Shown one piece after another: positions 47,382 to 55,967 of a stretch of 64,000 nt of DNA. The notes below the pieces were generated by a model, which was not told the origin of the DNA, did not search any database, and was given only the letters and a program-made list of their open reading frames with translations. The stretch lies in contig NZ_LGHT01000032.1 in the NCBI RefSeq assembly GCF_001202035.1, forward strand, positions 19,961-83,960, written 5' to 3'. Within the stretch, counting starts at the first letter, position 1; each line of letters begins with the position of its first letter. Made by a program: the position numbers and the translations under genes. The stretch is from Pseudorhodobacter wandonensis (GTDB lineage Bacteria; Pseudomonadota; Alphaproteobacteria; Rhodobacterales; Rhodobacteraceae).

Positions 47382-47852
47382 GTGGATAGAAACAACAAAA
47401 CCCAAAGCGCTGGCGCACTCGTCATTTGCTTTGCTTTTGCTGCAGTGCCGACAGTTGCGCAAGATCTTGTGTACACTCCGACCAATCCGTCATTTGGCGG
47501 CAACGCCCTGAACTCAAGCCACCTGCTGGCTATTGCGAGCGCGCAACGAGATGCAACAGCACGTGATGCGGTTACTGGCGTTGGATCAAGCAGTAGCGCC
47601 GGCAGCACGACCGAAAGCGCATCCAATGCTGACTTGTTCGTACGACAGCTTGAAGGGCGCCTGTTATCGGCATTGGCGGGCCAGGTAACGGATGCGATCT
47701 TTGGTGACAACCCGCAAGATTCCGGCCTTGTAACCTTTGGGACCACGACGGTTCAATTTACGCGAACACTCGACAGCATAAGGCTTTTGATCACTAACTC
47801 GCTGGACGGCACTGTCACCGAGATCATTGTGCCACAGCTCGTAACACCATAG
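47382..47852 (+). CDS. csgF: Curli assembly protein CsgF
   Basis: 156 residues from a GTG with GAGGTG upstream. After a signal peptide (cut near residue 26) the mature start DLVYTPTNPSFGGNALNSSH is the defining CsgF N-terminus, which in E. coli inserts into the CsgG pore. The family text LLAIASAQRDATAR follows, then a Ser/Gly/Ala linker and a C-terminal beta region with TTTVQFTRTLDSIRLLITN. CsgF links the pore to curlin nucleation at the cell surface. It is followed by csgG after 63 bases. Confidence 0.95.
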   Translation: MDRNNKTQSAGALVICFAFAAVPTVAQDLVYTPTNPSFGGNALNSSHLLAIASAQRDATARDAVTGVGSSSSAGSTTESASNADLFVRQLEGRLLSALAGQVTDAIFGDNPQDSGLVTFGTTTVQFTRTLDSIRLLITNSLDGTVTEIIVPQLVTP

Positions 47853-47915
47853 CCCTGAAAGGTTTTTCAGCGGAATTCTACAAAAAATAAAAAAAGAATA
47901 TTGAGGAATGAGCAC

Positions 47916-48971
47916 ATGAGACAAAGTCCCGTCTTTAGAGCGGTTAGTGTTGTTGGCCTGGTGTTTGGGGTGACTGGTTGCACGGTCATGTCAGACTTAA
48001 ATATTGGCCAGTATACCGCACAGTTCAGTCAGGTGACGCCGCAAAACCGGGCGCTTCGCGAAGTTCCAGCACCCGTACAGCGCCTTACCGTGTCCGTCTA
48101 TGATTTCCCCGACCTTACCGGACAGTATAAAGAGCCTGAAAACGTGCAGTCGCTTTCGCGCGCTGTCACACAAGGCGGCGCCCCGATGCTGATCAAGGCT
48201 TTGCAAGATGCGGGGGAGCGGCGCTGGTTTTCCGTTCTCGACCGTTCCAACCTCGAATCTTTGATCCGCGAGAGGCAGATTGTTACGGAAATGCGCCGAA
48301 TTTACCGGAACGAGCAGAACATAAGCCCTAGCGCTTTGGCACCGCTCGACCACTCGGGCATTATTTTGCAGGGTGGGATTATCGGCTACGATAGCAATAC
48401 CATGACCGGTGGTTTTGGCGCCCGCTATCTTGGTATCGGTGGCGACCGCAAATGGAAGCTTGATTTGGTCACGGTTTCATTGCGTGCCGTTTCAACCAAC
48501 TCTGGCGAAGTGCTTGCCAGCGTCGTTGTGCGCAAACCGATTGCGTCGGTTGCAGATCGCGGGTCAATCTTCCGTTACGTTGCGTTGGATGAAATTCTCG
48601 AGGCTGAAGCGGGCGTCGCGTCTAACGAACCAAAGCAAATTGCTGTCGAGCAAGCGATTGAGAAAGCTGTGATGGCGCTGATCGCGGAAGGTGCGGAACT
48701 GGGCATATGGTCGTTCCAGGACAAAGCGGCAGGTTCGGCCTATGTGTCAAATTATCGGGCGCAGAAATATCAAGGGGATGTGCCGACCACTGCGACGGTT
48801 ATTTTGCGGCCTGAAACACTAAATGCAGCCCAAACGATAAAAACGCGTCCAATTAGCCGCGCAAGTGTACGGTCTACAAGCGTGACTGAACGTCGCGTTC
48901 CCCCAAAGCCCCCCGAAGCGCGAACAGAGCTTCCTCCGATCGGCGCACAAGCTGGTGAAACGGTCGGCTAG
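47916..48971 (+). CDS. csgG: Curli secretion pore lipoprotein CsgG
   Basis: 351 residues, about 75 longer than E. coli CsgG owing to a basic, Pro/Arg-rich C-terminal tail. The lipobox VTGC gives the lipidated Cys. Family text includes VSVYDFPDLTGQYK, RRWFSVLDRSNLESLIRERQI, IILQGGIIGYDSNTMTGGFG and ARYLGIGGDRKWKLDLVTVSL. It forms the nonameric outer-membrane channel. The E. coli eyelet loop (Y51, N55, F56) reads differently here. ATG at 47916 has GAGGAATGAG ahead; a strong terminator follows. Confidence 0.94.
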   Translation: MRQSPVFRAVSVVGLVFGVTGCTVMSDLNIGQYTAQFSQVTPQNRALREVPAPVQRLTVSVYDFPDLTGQYKEPENVQSLSRAVTQGGAPMLIKALQDAGERRWFSVLDRSNLESLIRERQIVTEMRRIYRNEQNISPSALAPLDHSGIILQGGIIGYDSNTMTGGFGARYLGIGGDRKWKLDLVTVSLRAVSTNSGEVLASVVVRKPIASVADRGSIFRYVALDEILEAEAGVASNEPKQIAVEQAIEKAVMALIAEGAELGIWSFQDKAAGSAYVSNYRAQKYQGDVPTTATVILRPETLNAAQTIKTRPISRASVRSTSVTERRVPPKPPEARTELPPIGAQAGETVG

Positions 48972-48987
48972 AAAACTGATATTGCTT

Positions 48988-49013
48988 ACAAAAGCGGCTT
49001 CGGCCGCTTTTGT
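48988..49013 (+). terminator. Strong UUCG-loop terminator after csgG
   Basis: ACAAAAGCGGC-TTCG-GCCGCTTTTGT, an 11-bp perfect stem with the extra-stable UUCG loop, 16 bases after the csgG stop. It cuts csgF-csgG from the downstream curlin-like genes. Confidence 0.85.
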
Positions 49014-49125
49014 TGTAACGTTGCAATGGATAAACAGGCGACAGACTTTAACCTCAATCGCTCCTCAATTGGGACATCTTTGTTGCGGAAACTCTATTCT
49101 GAGGACCCAGAATTAAGAGGCTTCC

Positions 49126-49596
49126 ATGCTGCTTTCACGCCTGTTTCAGGCATTTTTTGCGCTCGTTTTTGCAACCATGAGTCTAACTGCAGCCGCAGAC
49201 CCGACCTCCGAGGCAAATACACTCGAAATTAGCGGCTTGCTTGGCAATGAATTGTATATAATTCAAAGCCCCTCTGGCGGTCATGTTGCACATATTACGG
49301 TGTCGGGCACGAATAGCGAGTCTGCCGGTGAAACGCTTTCAACGGAACAATCCTTATTTGATGCAAGTGCCATAAGCAGTCTTTCTCAGTCAGGGATACA
49401 GCAGACTGCAACGATTGACATCTCGGGTGTCGGAAACCTGTTTTCTGTTGCGCAATCTGGCCAAGGTAATGTTTTATCAGCGAAAATCAGTGGCACTGCG
49501 AATACCGCAATTGTCCAGCAGACGGGCATTGCCAACCGCACAACCTTCATTCAATCAGGTCAAGGCAATAGACTTTCCGTTTACCAAAGTATGTGA
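49126..49596 (+). CDS. Small curlin-repeat protein (CsgB-like minor subunit)
   Basis: 156 residues. A signal peptide (MLLSRLFQAFFALVFATMSLTAAA) leads to a chain whose last 70 residues hold four curlin repeats: QSGIQQ, QSGQGN, QTGIAN, QSGQGN. The first half is less regular. Short size, few repeats, and place beside csgG suggest a nucleator or minor subunit, but no direct CsgB signature is visible. The ATG follows AAGAGG at good spacing. Confidence 0.8.
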   Translation: MLLSRLFQAFFALVFATMSLTAAADPTSEANTLEISGLLGNELYIIQSPSGGHVAHITVSGTNSESAGETLSTEQSLFDASAISSLSQSGIQQTATIDISGVGNLFSVAQSGQGNVLSAKISGTANTAIVQQTGIANRTTFIQSGQGNRLSVYQSM

Positions 49597-49632
49597 TACA
49601 AATACTTACGGTAATTGGGGAAAATTATTGAT

Positions 49633-50286
49633 ATGAATGGCTTTTCAAAATTGGCAGCTGCCATTTTGTCTACATGCGTCGTTTCAACTGGCGCGTATGC
49701 AGATGAGAACCGTATTTTCATCCTTCAGGACAATGGGCTGAGTGGTACCTTAGGAAACTCGCTGTTTGTGGATCAATCGCAAGCAAACGGATCGCTTGTC
49801 AGCGGTGAGCTTGGCGCGTCAACGCCCGCAACGCAGATCGGCAATGGCAACTCGGCGAATGTTTCGGTTAAAAACGGGAATGGCAGGGTCGCGCTGAACC
49901 AGACAAATACCGGATCAGGGGCAACGGGAAATACGGCGAACATTGACCTGAGCGGACTTTTGGCAACCGGAATATTAACGCAAACCGGATTAGGGAACGA
50001 GGGGACGCTTTCAGTATCTGCCAATAACTCTATGGCTAAGCTATTGCAGATCGGCGACAATAATATTGGTAGTGTTAGCGTCACTGGAAATGACTCGGTA
50101 GGTGAGCTGATCCAGAAGGGTAACAACAATCAAACGGGGCTTACGGTAACTGGTGCAAATGCCAATGTGAGTGTTACTCAGATCGGAAACGGCTTTGTTG
50201 CAGCCCCGACGGTGATAACAAACGGCGGTACAGTGTCGATTACGCAAATGAGTGCCTCTGGCGCTTTCGCCACTACCACAAACTGA
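49633..50286 (+). CDS. Second curlin-repeat protein
   Basis: 217 residues. GGGGAAAA lies nine bases before the ATG at 49633; a TTG six codons earlier would add nothing. The signal peptide (to TGAYA) is followed by about seven repeats: QIGNGN, QTNTG, QTGLGN, QIGDNN, QKGNNN, QIGNG. Asn and Gly are abundant, as in an amyloid stack. It is likely an amyloid subunit or nucleator co-made with its neighbours; it is followed by the CsgH-like gene after 12 bases. Confidence 0.82.
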   Translation: MNGFSKLAAAILSTCVVSTGAYADENRIFILQDNGLSGTLGNSLFVDQSQANGSLVSGELGASTPATQIGNGNSANVSVKNGNGRVALNQTNTGSGATGNTANIDLSGLLATGILTQTGLGNEGTLSVSANNSMAKLLQIGDNNIGSVSVTGNDSVGELIQKGNNNQTGLTVTGANANVSVTQIGNGFVAAPTVITNGGTVSITQMSASGAFATTTN

Positions 50287-50298
50287 GGAGGGATTCAG

Positions 50299-50673
50299 AT
50301 GGTACGCGCCATCCTATTGATCCTGTTCAGTGCTGTTTTTTCCATGCCAGCTTATGCCCAATCCACGCCCATCGCTTTGCCCGAAATTAGTATCGTCCCA
50401 AAGGATGGTATGTTGGAGATTTCTGGTCGCGTGATCGGGCTAGGTTCGGGAACCATCAACGCAACCCTAAGCATCGAAAAGTCTGATACGGCAGGTCGCT
50501 TATCAACCAGCCAAGGCCGCGAGATGACTGTTATACGCGGAAGTAACGAAGTCGTTTCGCAAAGCAGCATATCGGCACAGCCAGATCTCATCCTAACTGT
50601 AAAGCTAACATTAATGAATCAGGATGCTATCATTGGCTTGGCCACGACAGAACTTGGCCATACTTCCAAATAA
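50299..50673 (+). CDS. csgH: CsgH-like curli chaperone/amyloid inhibitor
   Basis: 124 residues. A signal peptide (MVRAILLILFSAVFSMPAYA) leads to an Ig-like beta sandwich: MLEISGRVIGLGSGTINATL, GRLSTSQGREMTV, LILTVKLTLMNQ. I remember CsgH of alphaproteobacteria as keeping a small beta fold with the G-R-x-S-T-x-Q-G pattern. It binds curlin in the periplasm and prevents early fibre growth. GAGGAGGGATTCAG precedes the ATG. It takes the place that CsgC has in enterobacteria. Confidence 0.75.
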   Translation: MVRAILLILFSAVFSMPAYAQSTPIALPEISIVPKDGMLEISGRVIGLGSGTINATLSIEKSDTAGRLSTSQGREMTVIRGSNEVVSQSSISAQPDLILTVKLTLMNQDAIIGLATTELGHTSK

Positions 50674-50690
50674 ATATGGGGCTGCTTTCT

Positions 50691-51425
50691 ATGAAATCTT
50701 TGCTCGGCGCTGGTTTATCACTTGTTGGCGCACTTTGCTTTGCGGCTCCAGTTGCCGCCCAATCCGAGCAAGAATTTATCAACGCTTTTTCTGGTGAATG
50801 GTATGTGTTCGATGCGGATATGCATACCAGAAGCGCGGCATGTTTGATGGCCCTTTTGGGCACCAAGAAAGATGGCGTCCTCCCCGTAGGGGTGGATGGA
50901 TGCGAAGCGCCACTCAGCACTGTTGACCGTTGGTCGATCAGAGATGGAAGGATCATCCTATCCAGCCAAACTGCCGAGATTGCCGCAATGGGTGGAAATC
51001 AGTTTCGCGTCACTGGCGAGCTTAACGGTAGCGGGAAGAGTTTGGTTATTGAGCGCGGGCAAGGTGATGGCAACAGCGCCAAAATTGCTGCGGCCTTGCG
51101 GAAGCATAAGTGTTATTTTGTTGGCTTTAGCCAGCGATGCGCGGTTGAAGCTGATTTAAAGATACCCGAAATCAGCGAAGGCGAAAGTTTTGCCACAATC
51201 GAAACTCTGGCCAATATCAATGCCCGCGCGCAACCACGCCGAGATGCGCCGTCACTTGGTGTTATTGCGCTAGGCATAAGGGTTCAAGTTGATCAATGCC
51301 TGACAGCGTCTGACGGCCCTTGGTGCAGAGCAAAGATCGGCGACAACGTCGTCTGGCTGGCAATGACCGCATTACGACAAAATGAATGGCCTATCGTCAC
51401 TTATCGTACTGTTGCATCCCCATAG
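50691..51425 (+). CDS. Secreted protein with Inh-like domain and SH3 domain
   Basis: 244 residues. The start MKSLLGAGLSL (GGGG nine bases upstream) was preferred over an ATG at 50676. After the signal peptide (cut after AAPVAAQ), residues 30-120 read GEWYVFDADMHTRSAACLMA and then DGCEAPLSTVDRWSI and IILSSQTAEIAAMGGNQF, with two Cys and two Trp placed as in AprI/Inh protease inhibitors. A C-terminal SH3-like segment follows (INARAQPRRDAPSLGVIALG to CRAKIGDNVVWLAMTALR). The Inh call rests on motif spacing only. The curli context suggests a periplasmic helper. Confidence 0.6.
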   Translation: MKSLLGAGLSLVGALCFAAPVAAQSEQEFINAFSGEWYVFDADMHTRSAACLMALLGTKKDGVLPVGVDGCEAPLSTVDRWSIRDGRIILSSQTAEIAAMGGNQFRVTGELNGSGKSLVIERGQGDGNSAKIAAALRKHKCYFVGFSQRCAVEADLKIPEISEGESFATIETLANINARAQPRRDAPSLGVIALGIRVQVDQCLTASDGPWCRAKIGDNVVWLAMTALRQNEWPIVTYRTVASP

Positions 51426-52012
51426 GGCCCCCTTTGCTGCTAAAAACACAGGTTGCAGACTGATCTGCCCTCGACCGCCGGTTATCCCTTTGTCATAACG
51501 AATGTGCTTGGGTTTGACTGTCATCAGTTCCGGCTTCGGCAAACGCGCGCGGCCCTCGGACAAATCAAACATACTCTTTGCCTCGGCGCGAGTCGTGTTT
51601 CCCTGCAATGCAACGCCATTCAGGAATGCGAACCACCAGATGAACAGCGCACAGCCGGATTGTGGCCGCGGGACCGACAGATCTCTCCCGAATCGCAGGC
51701 CACAGTCCAACACCACAACCATGGGGGAACATCTTGCGCCGCCCCCCCGATAAAATACAATGAATTCAGTGTAGTGTTAGATTTTTAGCCCCCCTGCCCC
51801 AAATGAAAACAAGTCAGAATTGATCAAGACGGGCGCAGGTGGTTAGACCTGACGCGCTTTCGTCCGGGTCGGGTGTTGGTTTCAAGCAGCTTATCTTGAC
51901 GCGTTTATTTCGAATATGGCACGTTTGCCACCTATAGGACAAATTAACGCCAACTTTCAACCTCAGGTTTAAGCATCCGCACTGGGCGAAATATCTATCG
52001 TGGGGCAAGCAA
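51426..52012. other. 587-bp gap between curli and signalling genes
   Basis: It contains no convincing gene. Frames at 51372-51722 (minus) and 51453-51788 (plus) overlap each other and lack a ribosome site. Near 51840-51960 the sequence becomes A+T-rich toward the GGGGC ribosome site of the next gene, so the promoter of the signalling genes may lie there. Confidence 0.4.
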
Positions 52013-53050
52013 ATGAAAATTCTAGTCGTTGATGACGATCCTATTATTCTGTACCTCCTCGAGGCGTATTTCGGTTCGATTAAAAATCATAACGTGACGA
52101 TGGCTGCGTCAGGTGCAGAAGCGTTGCAACTTATGGTGCAGGCAGGCGCTGACGTTTTTGATTGCTTCATGCTTGACATTCAGATGCCTGAAATGGACGG
52201 GATAGAGCTGGCACGCCGCATCCGTAAGCAACTAAAATACAAAGATGCGCCGATCATCATGCTGACCGCGATGTCGCAAAAAATGAACATCGATAAGGCT
52301 TTTGCAGCAGGTGCCACAGACTACGCGACCAAACCATTTGAAATACGGGACCTAAATGCACGCATTGGCATGGCAGAGGCGCTGGTCTCAGCCCGCACGG
52401 CCAATCCATTCAGGAACAGAAATGCCCCGCATCTCGGCGATACGGATGGCCGCTTGGCTAACAAGGCTTTGCTCCACGAGGCCTTTGCCATTTGGGGCGT
52501 AGACAATGTGATCGATTACGCTGCAATGGAAAACTACGTCACTCAGCTTTCGCGCTCGAAATTGTTCGGCTCTACAGTATTCGCGTTTACAATTCGCCAG
52601 ATTGGGAACTACCACAATGCTCTAAGCAGCAAAAGTTTTCATGGAATGATCGAAGACGCTGCTAGAGTTATTTCAGAGTGCCTGGTCGGGCGACAAAACT
52701 TGATCACCTATGCTGGGAATGGCACGTTCGCCTGCATCGTAGAAAGTGGCTATTTGCCCGATATGCGCGAATTGACGGATACCTTAAACATCGCCTTTTC
52801 AAATAGAGAAGTGTACCGCAGTGGCAAAGAACGTTTGCATCCGCGTGTAAGTGCCGGTCGGCCTATCCGGCTCGTTTGGAAAAAAGGCGCGGAGGTGTTG
52901 AACGCATTGTCAGACGCACAAGCAAGCGCAGTAGCCGCAGCTGCAGAGCATGACAGATCAGGCCACGACACCATGAATGCCGGCGATTTACCGCATAAAT
53001 CCGCAGCCCTAGTAAGACGCCCCGGCGTTTTTCGGCGGCACGTAGCTTAA
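52013..53050 (+). CDS. Response regulator with a degenerate GGDEF-like output domain (copy 1)
   Basis: 345 residues. The receiver (1-120) has VDDDP, phospho-Asp55 in MLDIQMPEMDG, the TAMS threonine and Lys in ATKPFEI. After a linker, about 165-310 aligns with the GGDEF fold: AMENYVTQLSRSK, FAFTIRQIGNYHNALSSKSF, then LITYAGNGTFACIVESG in place of GGDEF. The catalytic Gly-Gly-Asp-Glu-Phe is thus GNGTF, so c-di-GMP synthesis is not expected. A basic C-terminal tail follows. It could bind a nucleotide or another protein. The paralogue at 59039 keeps the same GNGTF. Confidence 0.8.
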   Translation: MKILVVDDDPIILYLLEAYFGSIKNHNVTMAASGAEALQLMVQAGADVFDCFMLDIQMPEMDGIELARRIRKQLKYKDAPIIMLTAMSQKMNIDKAFAAGATDYATKPFEIRDLNARIGMAEALVSARTANPFRNRNAPHLGDTDGRLANKALLHEAFAIWGVDNVIDYAAMENYVTQLSRSKLFGSTVFAFTIRQIGNYHNALSSKSFHGMIEDAARVISECLVGRQNLITYAGNGTFACIVESGYLPDMRELTDTLNIAFSNREVYRSGKERLHPRVSAGRPIRLVWKKGAEVLNALSDAQASAVAAAAEHDRSGHDTMNAGDLPHKSAALVRRPGVFRRHVA

Positions 53051-53210
53051 CAGGATTATCACGCACAACAGTTGGCAAGAGTTGCTGAACACCTGCTCGG
53101 GGACCAGTTGCGTGCTCGGGTTAGATAGTGCAACTATCGTCGCAATAAAATTTCGGTCATAGCAGTCATATAGGCCGTCGCTCTTTGTTAAATACCTAAA
53201 GGAACTCGGT

Positions 53211-53591
53211 GTGATAAGTCTTCTACACGTCGAAGATGATCAAGATATTCGCGAGATTGCCGAGATGGCGCTTGATTTGTACGGAAAATTTGAGGTGACA
53301 CAATGTGTTGACGGGTTCGGCGCCCTTAAGACACTGGAAACGTTTGTGCCGGACATTTTCTTGCTGGACATGATGATGCCCAACATGACAGGTGTGCAAC
53401 TGCTTGAAAAGCTGCGTCAAATGCCACATTTGAAAGATGTGCCCGTTGTTTTTATGACGGCGCGTGCACAGGCAACCGAGGTAAAGGCACTGATTGATTG
53501 CGGCGCGGTCGGCGTTATTGTCAAACCATTTGACCCGATTACACTAAGTGACCAGCTCGAAAAATTCTATTATGACAAGCGTAAGGCCTGA
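53211..53591 (+). CDS. Single-domain CheY-like response regulator
   Basis: 126 residues from a GTG with AAAGGAAC upstream. The receiver has VEDDQDIRE, phospho-Asp53 in LLDMMMPNMTG, the TARAQ threonine, and VIVKPFDP with the Lys. No output domain is attached, so it may serve as a phosphate shuttle to the Hpt protein encoded 204 bp downstream. Confidence 0.92.
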   Translation: MISLLHVEDDQDIREIAEMALDLYGKFEVTQCVDGFGALKTLETFVPDIFLLDMMMPNMTGVQLLEKLRQMPHLKDVPVVFMTARAQATEVKALIDCGAVGVIVKPFDPITLSDQLEKFYYDKRKA

Positions 53592-53794
53592 AGTAGATTT
53601 TTTCCGAGAGCTGTTTCAAAATAGCTTTGCCGGACGCCTGCGTAAATTAAATCGGAAATACTAGTATCATCGCATGTGAGTGCAACATCTCGTGAATTGC
53701 AATGAACGACAGCTTTGCGATCGGGCTTTCCAAGACCAAAAACGCCATGCTTGGGGCAAAGTGATGTCGGGACTAAAAGGGGCATAAAAGACAG

Positions 53795-54133
53795 ATGACG
53801 GAACTAGACACATTTCAAGCCGGGCTTATGCGAATTCGACAACGTTTTTTGCAAAGCTTGGATACCCATTCGGATGGAATATCTCGTTTGTCAAAGGCAT
53901 TGGGCAAACCAGACACCGATCAAGAGACATGTGCAGAAATTCGGACCATCGCGCATAGGCTGCATGGAACAGCCAAGACAGTTGGGTTTGACGAAATTGG
54001 TACTAAGGCTGCGAACCTTGAAATTTGCGTAAGCCAGGCATTGTCCGCAACCGCCGTTCCTGATGTAAACAAAGTTCGCAGGCTTTTGGAGGATCTCAGT
54101 GATGAGATCGAAGTTGCCCTGCGCAGCAGTTGA
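53795..54133 (+). CDS. Histidine phosphotransfer (Hpt) domain protein
   Basis: 112 residues, all alpha. The phospho-His is probably His54 in IAHRLHGTAKTVGFDEIG, which matches the AH-x-L-(K/H)-G pattern of the Hpt fold. It presumably relays phosphate between a receiver and another receiver in a multistep relay. A CheY-like gene lies upstream and a histidine kinase lies downstream. The ribosome site is weak. Confidence 0.85.
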   Translation: MTELDTFQAGLMRIRQRFLQSLDTHSDGISRLSKALGKPDTDQETCAEIRTIAHRLHGTAKTVGFDEIGTKAANLEICVSQALSATAVPDVNKVRRLLEDLSDEIEVALRSS

Positions 54134-54303
54134 CGCATTGCAGATTGTTCTCTCACAGGCTGCTTTTCGCATAGGTTATGATTTTTCATATTCTTGCCAT
54201 GGATTTACCACTTCAAACCTGTACGTCCCTAGCAGCGCTTCTTTGAGGCAAGCGATGAAGTTTGTGTCGCGCCACAGTTGCAGGCCAAAGCGTGAGGTGT
54301 CTA

Positions 54304-55719
54304 ATGAGTGAAGTCGTTGAGAATGAAACTGCCGAGGCCACGAATGATCAGGATCTGGCCCAAAACCTGAAAGACTATGCTTGGGTTGGCCAGAAAATGG
54401 CGGGACAAAGGCGGATGGCCTTTGCTTCAGGCGTGTTGCTGGCAGGCTATTACTACAGCATTACGATCGCGATTGTGTGCACAGTCATTATCGCATGCTC
54501 TGAAATCTATGACACCGTGATCTTTCGCCAAATCGCCGCTTGGCCGGACAAAAGCCAACAAACTGCGCGGTGGTTTTTGGCCAAGCTGCTGTTTGGCGCA
54601 ATGCTGAGCTGCGGAATCATACTGTATTTCTCTATCGCCATCGCATTTGTGCAGGGTCCGGGCCCGCACTTTATTTCGATGTTCTTCTTGCTGGCGGCGG
54701 GCTTATTCGCGGCGATGCATAACCACCAGGTCAAGGTCATTCTGATATCACGGCTGGTCGCCTATGGTGTTGCATTTCTGTTTATACCGCTTTGGGATAT
54801 TGTGGTCACGGGGGCACCGCTACAGGCAGAGCTGTGGGCCAATCTATTCACCAGCGTTTTTGTCTTGCATTTCGTTGTTGAATGTTCGCGCAACTATCTT
54901 TCGATCTATCGCGTCAACCAAAAGCAAATGGTTGCGCTTGAGAGTAAAACACGGATCGCCAACGAAGCCGTCGAAGCAAAGGCCGAGTTCCTCTCTACCA
55001 TCAGCCATGAGTTGAGAACGCCCCTTACATCGATCAAAGGATCGATTGACCTTATGTCGACAGAACGGCTTGGCCCTATCCCCGATGGCGTGAAAAAAGC
55101 ATTGGAGATCGCGCAGCGCAATTGTAATCGCTTGGTCCGGCTGGTTGACGACACACTCGACCTTCAAAAGATTGCCGCTGGGAAAATGTCTTTTGATATG
55201 AAGAATATTAACTTGTCGCATCTGGTTGAGTCCTCCGTCGCCGCCAATCGCCCCTATGCGGAACGTCTTGGCATTACATTGCATTTCGATAGGGATGCTA
55301 AGGATTTGTGCGTTCTTGGCGATTGGGCGCGGCTTGAACAGGTTATGACGAACGTCTTGTCAAACGCGGCAAAGTTTTCCCCAACAGGCAGCGAAGTGCA
55401 GGTCCAGATCAAAAGCGGTAACGGCAAGACGCGCGTTCTCGTTATCGATAAGGGCGTAGGATTGACCGAAAATGAAAGAGCGGATGTGTTTGACCGCTAT
55501 AGCAAGGTCAATACGGTTGGCACGAAGAAAGTTGGTAGCACCGGGATCGGCATGAGCATATCTGAAAAGATCATGCAGGCACATGGCGGTCAAATCAGTT
55601 TTTATAAGAACCAAGGGGCGGGAACGACATTCTTCTTGGAATTGGCCTTGTGTCCTGGCCCAGCCAACAACGCGGAAAAACAAGCGCCGGGGAATAAAGG
55701 TGTAAGCACCGCGGCATAA
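54304..55719 (+). CDS. Membrane-bound sensor histidine kinase
   Basis: 471 residues. The start MSEVVENETAEATND has GAGGTGTC upstream. The N-terminus has about six hydrophobic segments (residues 40-195), so the sensor lies in the membrane. The phospho-His is His235 in FLSTISHELRTPLTSIKG. The catalytic part has the N box VLSNAAKFSP, the G1 box IDKGVGLTENERADVF and the G2 box STGIGMSIS. It lacks a receiver, so it must pass phosphate to a separate one, perhaps the CheY-like protein. Confidence 0.92.
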   Translation: MSEVVENETAEATNDQDLAQNLKDYAWVGQKMAGQRRMAFASGVLLAGYYYSITIAIVCTVIIACSEIYDTVIFRQIAAWPDKSQQTARWFLAKLLFGAMLSCGIILYFSIAIAFVQGPGPHFISMFFLLAAGLFAAMHNHQVKVILISRLVAYGVAFLFIPLWDIVVTGAPLQAELWANLFTSVFVLHFVVECSRNYLSIYRVNQKQMVALESKTRIANEAVEAKAEFLSTISHELRTPLTSIKGSIDLMSTERLGPIPDGVKKALEIAQRNCNRLVRLVDDTLDLQKIAAGKMSFDMKNINLSHLVESSVAANRPYAERLGITLHFDRDAKDLCVLGDWARLEQVMTNVLSNAAKFSPTGSEVQVQIKSGNGKTRVLVIDKGVGLTENERADVFDRYSKVNTVGTKKVGSTGIGMSISEKIMQAHGGQISFYKNQGAGTTFFLELALCPGPANNAEKQAPGNKGVSTAA

Positions 55720-55967
55720 CCGCACGCCGCATATGCGATTGCGGCGCACTTGGCCAGAAGTCTTACCGAGGTCAAATAGAATAGGCTTTGCATCTCAGCA
55801 GGTTGTGCAAAAAGGCACTACAACCATGTGCAGTTAAAATACTTGTGCAGGATGCGACAATAAACTTGGCTAGCTGACTTTCATCGCCAACTGATCTGTG
55901 CATATAATACCCTTACGGTTGATTGCGCATACATCGACCCAACCGAAGTTTGCAGCGGTATAGAAGG

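Noticed and set aside
51372..51788. Overlapping frames on both strands after the SH3 gene
   Set aside because: Neither has a ribosome site or a recognisable family; they overlap each other and one runs into the end of a real gene.
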